Assembly (NCBI GenBank): GCA_934096175.1
Contig: CAKOLG010000032.1
Coordinates: 1 to 11,639 of the forward strand
Reading direction: 5' to 3'
Length of the DNA stretch: 11,639 bases
DNA from: an uncultured Bacilli bacterium
GTDB taxonomy: Bacteria; Bacillota_I; Bacilli_A; RF39; UBA660
The notes beneath the pieces are model-generated. The model was given only the letters and a program-made list of their open reading frames with translations. It was not told where the DNA came from and did not search any database. Of the stretch, positions 6,154-11,639 are shown piece after piece. The position numbers and the translations under genes were made by a program. Every line of letters begins with the position of its first letter. Within the stretch, counting starts at the first letter, position 1.

Positions 6154-7044
6154 ATGAATATTAGTTTGGATCTATATCGATTATTTTATGTTGTCGCAAA
6201 GGAAGGAAGTATATCAAGGGCAGCTGATATTTTATTTATTTCACAACCTGCAATAACGCTTCAAATCAAAAAACTTGAAAATGAGCTAGGAGTAAGTTTA
6301 TTTACTAGGACAAAACATGGAGTGGTTTTAACAGAAGAAGGAAGTATTTTATTTGATTATATAAAAATTGCAATGGACAATATTATTAACGGAGAAAACG
6401 CATTATCAAACTTAAAAAATCTTGATAGTGGGATAATAAGAATAGGAGCTTCAACAACAGTTTCAAAATATGTCGTTGTGCCATATTTGAGTAAATTTCA
6501 TGAAATGTATCCTAAAATTGAGATACAAATAGTTAATAGCCTCACAAGCAATTTATTAAAAGAACTTAGAAATGGGAATCTTGATATTTTGTTTTTAAAT
6601 TTACCAATGGATGAGAATAAGGATTTAAAAATTATTCCTATAACTGATGTACATGATATTTTTGTTGGAAATAAAAAATATTATGATTTAACTAAAGGTA
6701 GAATATCATTAAAAGAATTAAATAACTATCCATTACTTTTTCAAAAACTGCCATCAAATACAAGAGCATATTTAAATAAATATTTAAAATCAAATAATGT
6801 AGATTTAAAACCACAATTAGAAGTTGTTAGTTATAATCTAATTATGGATTTGGTAAGTGCTGGTTTTGGTATAGGATATGCAACAAAAGAATTTATAGAA
6901 TCTGAATTAGAGACAAATAGATTATTTGAGATTAATGTTGAGCCAAGTGTTCCTAAAAGATTTATTGGTATAGTAACAATTGATAAAAAAACACCTAACT
7001 ATAGTGTAAAAAAACTGATTGAAATGATAATTGCAAAACAATAA
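6154..7044 (+). CDS. LysR-family transcriptional regulator
   Basis: This 296-aa protein has the usual LysR-family length. The N-terminal winged HTH (about residues 5-64) is clear: LYRLFYVVAKEGSISRAADIL, then SQPAITLQIKKLENELG, then LFTRTKHGVVLTEEG. A linker helix follows (about 65-90), then an effector-binding domain (about 92-290) beginning IIRIGAS and containing GNLDILFLN and VSAGFGIGYATKEF. Such proteins bind T-N11-A sites as tetramers and activate a divergent gene when a small molecule binds. The ATG start has GGAGG (6142-6146) 7 nt upstream. The effector cannot be deduced. The divergent target is probably the 416-aa cargo protein. The protein is intact and free of obvious lesions. Confidence 0.92.
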   Translation: MNISLDLYRLFYVVAKEGSISRAADILFISQPAITLQIKKLENELGVSLFTRTKHGVVLTEEGSILFDYIKIAMDNIINGENALSNLKNLDSGIIRIGASTTVSKYVVVPYLSKFHEMYPKIEIQIVNSLTSNLLKELRNGNLDILFLNLPMDENKDLKIIPITDVHDIFVGNKKYYDLTKGRISLKELNNYPLLFQKLPSNTRAYLNKYLKSNNVDLKPQLEVVSYNLIMDLVSAGFGIGYATKEFIESELETNRLFEINVEPSVPKRFIGIVTIDKKTPNYSVKKLIEMIIAKQ

Positions 7045-7057
7045 AATAAAATAATAT

Positions 7058-7085
7058 TTGAAATAGTGAAATAAAATGCTATAAT
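7058..7085 (+). promoter_or_regulatory. Promoter of leader RNA B
   Basis: TTGAAA (7058-7063), 16 nt, then TATAAT (7080-7085). The predicted start at about 7092 is immediately before the first hairpin of leader RNA B. It is the start of the duplicated element B and lies 13 nt after the lysR stop. Confidence 0.65.
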
Positions 7086-7091
7086 AATATT

Positions 7092-7224
7092 GGCTATGGA
7101 TGATTTATATATCATCCTCATGTGAGAAAAGGTTGTGTACTCACTCAACTATCGCTCCATTGAAGAATCTGTTCGGAAAATCCGAACTTGATATATAAAT
7201 CTATTCGAAAGAATAGATTTTTTT
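7092..7224 (+). ncRNA. Structured leader RNA ending in a terminator (copy B)
   Basis: This transcript of about 130 nt has a visible promoter and terminator. Helices: GGATGAT (7098-7104)/ATCATCC (7111-7117), GTTG (7132-7135)/CAAC (7146-7149) with a 10-nt loop as in copy A, TTCGGA (7172-7177)/TCCGAA (7181-7186), and ATCTATTC (7199-7206) GAAA GAATAGAT (7211-7218) plus a T-run. The segment GCTCCATTGAAGAATCTG (7154-7171) differs from copy A at only one position, while the helices differ but still pair. That is the pattern expected of a conserved binding or pairing core held by structure. Its downstream genes have been lost, so here it may simply be a free small RNA. Confidence 0.6.
7197..7224 (+). 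terminator. Intrinsic terminator of leader B
   Basis: AAATCTATTC/GAATAGATTT has a GAAA tetraloop and is followed by T-rich sequence. It is one base pair longer than copy A's, changed on both arms. Confidence 0.7.
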
Positions 7225-7270
7225 GTGCCTTGAACTCCACGTGTCTAGCTTGGAAGTTCTACAAAGAATC

Positions 7271-7290
7271 ATCCTACTCTAAGAAAGGAT
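7271..7290 (+). promoter_or_regulatory. Relic of the first-gene ribosome-binding hairpin (copy B)
   Basis: ATCCT (7271-7275)/AGGAT (7286-7290) holds AAGAAAGGA as in copy A (157-175). The sequence then runs GTGAAAGTAATA where copy A has GTGAAATAATG, so the start codon position now reads ATA. It marks the left boundary of the large internal deletion. Confidence 0.35.
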
Positions 7291-7302
7291 CGTGAAAGTA
7301 AT

Positions 7303-7380
7303 ACTTCCGTTATTTATACAAAAGATGGAAACACTTCTATATCTTGTAAGCCAGTAAAAATAGAACTATTAAATAAATAA
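7303..7380 (+). pseudogene. Remnant of serine recombinase 3' end (copy B)
   Basis: The 25-codon open stretch ends KPVKIELLNK and stop. The intact recombinase ends KPIRMELIKK and stop. The stop codon also occupies the same position relative to the following hairpin (TAA-AATGCG) in both copies. The region upstream is the leader RNA and its RBS hairpin, so the HTH gene, the 90-aa gene, the micro-ORF and about 600 recombinase codons are missing between 7300 and the tail. It has no function of its own. Confidence 0.55.
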
Positions 7381-7589
7381 AAATGCGTGGCACGTTTTGT
7401 TGCGCAAGCAATGAAAGTGGCGATAGCATTTTAAGAAAAAAATATTTTATGAAGATAAAATGTTTTCATCAATGAAAGTACTCTTTTTGAAAGTATGCTA
7501 GTAGCATAGTTTCATTAAGATGTACGATACAAAGGATTCTAAGGAATATTACTTAGCCCACAGATATCTTGATAGTATGTCAAGATATC
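7380..7589 (+). other. Nested-hairpin mobilization region (copy B)
   Basis: This is the same five-hairpin order as 3151-3359. (1) AAAATGC (7380-7386)/GCATTTT (7426-7432) encloses TTGC (7400-7403)/GCAA (7408-7411) with a GCAA tetraloop. (2) An AT stem spans 7439-7466 with loop GAAG. (3) A hairpin at 7489-7513 has TATGC/GCATA. (4) CTAAGGAATATTACTTAG (7539-7556) now carries a mismatch. (5) GATATCTTGA (7563-7572)/TCAAGATATC (7580-7589). If oriT function lies here, it could still be mobilized in trans by the intact relaxase at 3409-4776. Confidence 0.6.
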
Positions 7590-7637
7590 TAGGAGGTTAT
7601 ATATTTTGAAATCCAAAATAAAGCCATAAAAAAGGAG

Positions 7638-8645
7638 TTGATTTTTATAAGTGAATTAGCATATTCATTCCATTTAGGTAGTAATAAGAATAGAAAAAAT
7701 AGTGTTAGAAATTCTGCTAAAAATAATTTAAGTGGAACAACTTCAATGACTAATAATGGAATACAAGACGCAAAAACTTTATCCAAATGTGATAAACATA
7801 ATTATAGAAAATATGACAACGAACAAGAACAAATTGTAATAGTAAGAGGTACTTCTTCTCTTTATGAAGATGTTCAAGATTTTTACAAAACCGTATTTGA
7901 AGAAGCCCGAATAGAATATAACAATAAACAAACCAGAGATGATAGAAAGATAAATGATTACTTTAGAAAAGTTAGCGAAAATTAAAAAAAGTGATTTAGC
8001 TTGTGAAATAATAATTGAACTTGGAGATAAGAAATTTTGGAATACAAAAGATTTGATTGAAAAGAATCAAAAAAATATTGATTCGATAAATAATAAATCT
8101 TTAGAATTAGAAAAAGAAAATTTAAATATAAAAGATATAATAACTACATTGAAAAAAGCACCACTTACTAAAGATACTTATTTAATATCCAGTGAAGATA
8201 AACAAAAAATTGAAAGTTATATTGATAAAATTGATAAAGTTAATGAAGAATATCGTAATATAAAAGAACTATCTTCTTCTTTAAATAGTTTAAGTCAAAC
8301 AATAAAAGAAGATAAAGAAACAATCAAAATACTAACTGAAAATAACAAATCATTAGAATTACGTGTTAGTAATTTAACTTCTAAAAATAGTAAGCAAGAA
8401 GAAAGAATTGATGAACTAATAAAAGTTAATTTCAATCTTAAATATAGAGTTAAACAACTAGAAGAATTTTTAATAGGTTAATTAAATTAATAAAAAATAT
8501 GTTTAAACGTAGTGACAAAAAAGAACAATATGCAGAGTTTGCTAATGATTTATATAGACACCAAATTTTTAGTGATAAAACTATGGATGATATTAGAATT
8601 GCATATAATACTAAAACAAAAGAAAAAGATGATTTTGAGTTATAA
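7638..8645 (+). pseudogene. MobV/Pre relaxase pseudogene (copy B)
   Basis: The first 115 codons closely match the intact relaxase, including KHNYRKYDN with the catalytic-type His. Then: (a) a one-base gain in an A-run near 7984 brings TAA at 7983-7985; (b) in the +1 frame the sequence goes from KKFWNTKDL straight to IEKNQKNIDS, a 360-bp in-frame deletion relative to copy A between two ACAAAAG repeats, removing HxDExxPHxH; (c) TAA at 8479-8481 ends this frame, and the tail continues in another frame from about 8481 (MFKRSDKKEQYAEF...KDDFEL) to 8645. The start shows TTG 7638 directly at GGAG, and ATA 7647 at proper spacing. It cannot make an active relaxase. Confidence 0.85.
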
Positions 8646-8664
8646 CACTCATTATCATCTTTTT
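8623..8664. terminator. Bidirectional terminator after mob B
   Basis: AAAAAGATGAT (8623-8633)/ATCATCTTTTT (8654-8664), with an inner GAGT/ACTC. T-runs follow on both strands. It encodes the last mob codons on one strand and contains the stop of the XRE-VanZ gene on the other. Confidence 0.75.
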
Positions 8665-9524
8665 ATCTTATTATAAATTAAATAAAATATCATCATTCCA
8701 AAAGTACATATTATTAAATCATCTATATCTAATACACCAACTTTAAAAACAAATTGAAATAGTTCAATCAATAATATAATAGTAACTGATAAAGCAAAAT
8801 TAAATTTAAACTTCTTAACTTTAAATAGTTCTATAATAAAATATTCTAATGGCATAAACACCAACAAGTTACCAAATATATTAATTATTATAGAATAAAT
8901 ATTGCCCTTATTAATTACATCAATAATTGATTTAAATGGTATTAAATTATAACTATTAATACTACTATATCTAGCAAAAATAACCATATTAAACAACAAT
9001 ATTATATAATATACAAATATTATTATTTGAGAAAGTTTTTTAACTTTCTCTTTATCTTCAATTTTTTCAACATAATTATTTCCATATATTTTATTACCAA
9101 TAATTACAAAAATAGAAGCAATTACCATAATAAATAGTCTAACAAAATAATTCAATTCAACATTTGGATCATACTCAAATTTTAAATAAAACAAGAATGA
9201 CAAAATTGATAATACATAAAAGAATACTACAAGTTTAAATTGAATATTAAATCTATTCTTTTTAGTAATCTCATTATATTCAAGTAATTGTTCAATATTA
9301 TCTTTGGGTTTCTTGTTTTCTTCGCCATTCAATAATTCTGATACTTCAATATTTAATTCTTTTGATAACGGAAGAAGTAAAGATATATCGGGAGTACCTC
9401 TACCAGTTTCCCATCTTGAAATTGCTTTTTCTGTCACAAATAACTTTTCTGCTAATTCATCTTGAGTAATTCCTAATTCTTTTCTTTTTTGTTTTATGAA
9501 ATTAGAAATTTTATTTAGATCCAT
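8655..9524 (-). CDS. XRE-family HTH fused to VanZ-like membrane domain
   Basis: This 289-aa protein starts at ATG 9524, which has AGGTG about 8 nt upstream; an in-frame GTG at 9533 is less likely. Residues about 4-60 are a Cro/CI HTH: IKQKRKELGITQDELAEKL, then TEKAISRWETGRGTPD and LLLPLSKELNIEVSELLNG. The rest is membrane: two helices (about 90-135), one near 165-182, then a VanZ-like domain with NLIPFKSI, NIFGNLLVFMPLEYF, LIELFQFVF and DIDDLIICTFGMMIFYL. VanZ domains are named from the teicoplanin-resistance protein and occur widely in Bacillota with unknown chemistry. The fusion suggests a membrane-held DNA-binding regulator that responds to envelope or lipid state (inference). It overlaps the 3' end of the upstream gene by 14 nt, so the two are probably translationally coupled. 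The stop is TGA followed immediately by TAA. Confidence 0.85.
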   Translation of the reverse strand: MDLNKISNFIKQKRKELGITQDELAEKLFVTEKAISRWETGRGTPDISLLLPLSKELNIEVSELLNGEENKKPKDNIEQLLEYNEITKKNRFNIQFKLVVFFYVLSILSFLFYLKFEYDPNVELNYFVRLFIMVIASIFVIIGNKIYGNNYVEKIEDKEKVKKLSQIIIFVYYIILLFNMVIFARYSSINSYNLIPFKSIIDVINKGNIYSIIINIFGNLLVFMPLEYFIIELFKVKKFKFNFALSVTIILLIELFQFVFKVGVLDIDDLIICTFGMMIFYLIYNKIKR

Positions 9525-10158
9525 TTTTATCACCTACCAATTCGCAGTTATGTGTTTCTAAATATGCTTCATATTCATCCTGTGTTTTTTCATTTCGTTC
9601 GTTATAAGATATATTTATTATACCACTAATATTTAAAATCTTATAATGCTTACCTATACTATAATGAAAACTATCCATAGCACCAGCAGAAAATGAATAT
9701 ACTTCGTAATTATTATCACAATAATAGTGCATATGATCATATATGTCATTCATACCACTTTCTTCATCTAACCCTGTACCAAATGCTAGTAGAAAGGCAA
9801 AAAATAATGGCAAGAAAAATATATAACCAAATATTACTACCAAGACTGAAATAATTTTTATAGAATGTTTTTCCATAAATCCTGTTATACATAATAATAT
9901 AATATTAGAAAAAGCAAAAAAGCATTGTAGTGTATTTTTAGAAAATAACCATATTAATAAATAAACAATAATTATTAATGTTTTATATTTTATTCTATTC
10001 CTAAAAACAATTAAAATAATTGCATTTACTATTATTAGAGCAAACATGAATATTTGATATAACAATCCATAAATTTTTAAACTCTCTAAAAACAAATTAT
10101 AAATTATAAACAACATTAGCATGGCCAAAGCATAATAATCAATGAAGTTTTTCCACAT
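9511..10158 (-). CDS. Polytopic membrane protein of unknown function (215 aa)
   Basis: I do not recognise the family. It has about five hydrophobic helices: about 9-25 (YYALAMLMLFIIYNLFL), 32-52, 62-75, 79-95 and 102-127 (ISVLVVIFGYIFFLPLFFAF). A soluble tail of about 85 residues follows, containing YDHMHYYCDNNYEVYSFSAGAMDSFHYSIGKHY. ATG 10158 follows AAAGAAGA. It is the first gene of a minus-strand pair with the XRE-VanZ gene, overlapping it by 14 nt. The overlap suggests a functional partnership at the membrane, for example a sensor or target for the HTH-VanZ protein. No signal peptide cleavage site or catalytic motif is visible. A minus-strand TATAAT at 10192-10187 is a candidate -10. Confidence 0.7.
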   Translation of the reverse strand: MWKNFIDYYALAMLMLFIIYNLFLESLKIYGLLYQIFMFALIIVNAIILIVFRNRIKYKTLIIIVYLLIWLFSKNTLQCFFAFSNIILLCITGFMEKHSIKIISVLVVIFGYIFFLPLFFAFLLAFGTGLDEESGMNDIYDHMHYYCDNNYEVYSFSAGAMDSFHYSIGKHYKILNISGIINISYNERNEKTQDEYEAYLETHNCELVGDKNGSK

Positions 10159-10561
10159 AAAAATGTCTTCTTTCTAAAACAATCTTATTATAATTGCAAA
10201 AAGAAGTCACCCTATGAATCGTAGGAACAAGAATTTATGTAACTAAAAACAAGAAAACTATCTAAATACATCTGTAAAAATCCTATAATATAGTTAAGCA
10301 ACGAGGCTTATCAAATTTTTTCACTTTTATAGTGTTATTATTTAGCCTAGTTTAGGCTGTCCTTTATTGGGGAGCACCTAGTTATTAGTTGATATTTATA
10401 CATAGTTGTATTTATGTATTTGTATAACAAGTATAACCAATTCTTCCTCTATAAGTAGATATCTATATACTATATAGGTATAGCTGGATGGCCTGTTCCA
10501 TTTAATAATCATGTTATATGGATAAGCCCTCCAGAAATATTTTATAGAAGGAGGAATAAGA
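10159..10561. promoter_or_regulatory. Intergenic region: divergent promoters and structured leader
   Basis: This 400-nt stretch has no credible gene. On the minus strand, TATAAT (10192-10187) serves the membrane-protein operon. On the plus strand, TATAAT (10284-10289), without a good -35, could start a leader of about 265 nt. That leader has CACT/AGTG (10322-10334), AGCCTA (10344-10349) GTT TAGGCT (10353-10358), and a three-part stem: CTGGA (10484-10488)/TCCAG (10530-10534), GGC (10490-10492)/GCC (10526-10528) and TCCAT (10497-10501)/ATGGA (10518-10522). AGAAGGAGG follows at 10546-10554, 7 nt before ATG 10562. I know no named RNA that fits. Confidence 0.4.
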
Positions 10562-11276
10562 ATGAAATTAAGTTTTAAAGCAAACTTAAATGTTGAGTTT
10601 GAAGTTAAAACAAATAGAATATAAAAGACAAGTATTAGAAAAACAAGAGCAAGATAACAAACAATATGAAATCTTAAACTTTACTGTGGATGATTTATTA
10701 CTTATCAAAGATAAACAAGAAATAGATAACTATATTCATCCTGAAAATACAATTAATACTTTCACTCGTTAGAACTTTTTAGAAAAGATAGAAAAACAAA
10801 AATTAATTGCTAAATATATAGATGATATAGAAATAGAAAAAATAGGTACAAAAATAGAAATTAAGAAAATAAACTTGAGAAAATCATTTTATTATGACTT
10901 AATAGAGTATCATAATAACTATGATACTCCACTTGATTTACCTGTATTTATAGATGAAGACAAACTACCTATACCTATAGCACATAATGGTTTTAGAACA
11001 AGAATTGAAATAGAAAACTATGTTAATAAATTAAAAGAAATGTATGATGTTAATTATTATGAAATTATACCTAATGAATATTTTACTAACTTAAGTTTTA
11101 AACCTAATAGCAATATAGAAAAAATAATAAGAATAATACCTATAAAAGATAATGATAGATTTAAAAGTAATCAATTAGAACTTGGAATAATTACTATTAA
11201 TTTATCAAATAACGACATTAATGGTATACCACTATATAAAAATATTTTTAAAACAAGTAAAATAACAACCACTTAG
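10562..11276 (+). pseudogene. Unrecognised gene, frameshifted and nonsense-interrupted
   Basis: A very strong AGAAGGAGG precedes ATG 10562. The first 16 codons read MKLSFKANLNVEFEVK, then stop after four more codons. Removing one A from AAAA at 10607-10610 joins this to the open frame QIEYKRQVLEKQEQDNK and onward, which continues to TAG at 10770-10772. The same frame then stays open to TAA at 11274-11276. Restored, the protein is about 237 aa: an N-terminal helix, charged repeats with IEIEKIG and IEIKKINLR, then LPVFIDEDKLPIPIAHNG, a helix RTRIEIENYVNKLKEMYDVNYYEI and a C-terminal beta-rich part. I do not recognise the family. Either it is a decayed gene or the A-run and TAG are sequencing errors. 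The two 3' fragments alone (10590-10772, 10875-11276) lack RBSs. Confidence 0.6.
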
Positions 11277-11288
11277 TACTTGTTTTTT
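11250..11288 (+). terminator. Intrinsic terminator after the 10562-11276 gene
   Basis: AAAACAAGT (11250-11258) pairs with ACTTGTTTT (11278-11286), followed by further T. The stop codon TAA lies in the loop, as with both mob terminators. Confidence 0.65.
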
Positions 11289-11375
11289 AATATAAATATT
11301 TATATTTAAATTATTATTTATATTCTTGTTATATTAATTTTTTATATTAACTTATTATATTATGTTAGACAAAAC

Positions 11376-11480
11376 TTCCATCGTGAATGGAAATATTTTC
11401 TATCCTAGACATTAAATATATATTTTTATTCATAAGAAAAGACTAGTTTATTTCAAACTAATCTTACTAATAAATTGTAA
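11376..11480. other. Gene-free spacer with two hairpins
   Basis: From 11289 to 11481 there is no gene. TTCCAT (11376-11381)/ATGGAA (11387-11392) is followed by ATATTTT and may be a weak plus-strand terminator. AAGACTAGTTT (11439-11449)/AAACTAATCTT (11455-11465) has one mismatch. Read on the minus strand it is followed by TTCTTAT, a possible terminator of the DUF3781-like gene. Confidence 0.35.
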
Positions 11481-11481
11481 T

Positions 11482-11639
11482 TTATTTGATTAAATGTGCT
11501 GTAATAATTGTATAACTATAAGAGTTAATAGTTATTTTAATATTATCAATTTCACAATACCAATTTTTACCCTGCTTATAAATATTACAATTCTTATCTA
11601 ATATTTTATTTTTACAAAATTCAACTACATCATTAGTAT
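11482..11639 (-). CDS. DUF3781-like protein, C-terminal part (gene runs off the right edge)
   Basis: The last 51 codons of a minus-strand gene are visible, ending TAA at 11484-11482; the start lies beyond the window. The visible end contains DVVEFCKNKIL, then KQGKNWYCEID and ITINSYSYTIITAHLIK. The pattern DVVxWCKxKI...GKNWY...ITVNSYSYTIITAH is what I recall for the DUF3781 family, small proteins of unknown function common in Bacillota accessory DNA. It is probably complete at its 3' end. Family assignment is from memory of the motif; no function can be given. Confidence 0.65.
   Translation of the reverse strand, partial: TNDVVEFCKNKILDKNCNIYKQGKNWYCEIDNIKITINSYSYTIITAHLIK

Larger units (their letters stand above)
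7380..8664 (+). repeat. Duplicated IME backbone segment, copy B (decayed)
   Basis: This is a same-strand homologue of 3151-4790, with a 360-bp deletion in mob and two frameshifts. Two direct repeats of over 1 kb bracket the LysR/416-aa cargo, so RecA-type recombination between them could delete or duplicate that cargo. Confidence 0.7.

Noticed and set aside
7092..7224. Guide RNA (OMEGA/tracr-like) interpretation of the leader RNAs
   Set aside because: No TnpB, IscB or Cas-type nuclease gene is in the window, and the RNA ends in its own terminator with no variable guide segment.
7589..7786. Minus-strand 65-codon frame
   Set aside because: Antisense of the mob B N-terminus.
1635..10772. Alternative genetic code (TAA/TAG read as an amino acid)
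   Set aside because: TAA ends every other intact plus-strand gene here, only one TAA and one TAG fall inside long frames, and the TAG gene also has a frameshift. Simple mutation or error is more economical. TGA is not used for Trp either: TGG is used throughout.
1..11639. CRISPR array, tRNA or rRNA genes
   Set aside because: No regularly spaced direct repeats, no CCA-ended cloverleaf and no rRNA-like conserved blocks were seen on either strand. The repeats present are two-copy element homology.

Overview
The window is very AT-rich DNA with Shine-Dalgarno sites of the AGGAGG type, Bacillota-style intrinsic terminators and UGG-encoded tryptophan. This suggests a low-GC, gut-type Bacillota (Bacilli/Erysipelotrichia/RF39-like), but the taxon is inference from base composition and gene families only. 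It looks like an island built from integrative mobilizable elements (IMEs), with one fairly complete copy (A) followed by a decayed copy (B) of the same backbone, each followed by different cargo.

Element A (1 to about 4790) starts with a structured leader RNA ending in a terminator (about 41-141). Next come a DnaD/replisome-organizer-like winged-helix protein (183-497), a 90-aa unknown protein (513-785), a promoter with a 27-codon micro-ORF running into a terminator (789-968), and two operator-like inverted repeats. A large serine recombinase (1224-3152) follows, interrupted by a single in-frame TAA. Then come about 210 bp of nested hairpins that probably include oriT (3151-3359), and a MobV/Pre relaxase (3409-4776) ending in a bidirectional terminator. 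The cargo is a divergent pair: a 416-aa histidine-rich unknown protein (minus strand) and a LysR-type regulator (plus strand), with a dyad operator between them.

Element B (7058-8664) repeats the same order: promoter, leader RNA, a recombinase remnant of only about 25 codons, the nested-hairpin region, a mob pseudogene that has lost its metal-binding motif, and the same terminator. Its cargo is a minus-strand two-gene operon of a membrane protein and an XRE HTH-VanZ fusion. Comparing A with B is the most informative analysis available here. Across the leader RNA and the pre-mob region, paired bases change together while the helices are kept, which is internal evidence for selected RNA or ssDNA structure.

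From 10159 to the end there is a structured leader, a frameshifted and nonsense-interrupted gene of about 237 codons that I do not recognise (10562-11276), and at the right edge the 3' end of a minus-strand DUF3781-like gene. In the intact ancestor, the recombinase would excise and insert the element. The relaxase would nick oriT so that a helper conjugative element could transfer it, and the HTH protein might assist replication or copy control. Several lesions (TAA in the recombinase, frameshifts in mob B and in 10562-11276) suggest the island is decaying, unless some are sequencing or assembly errors.
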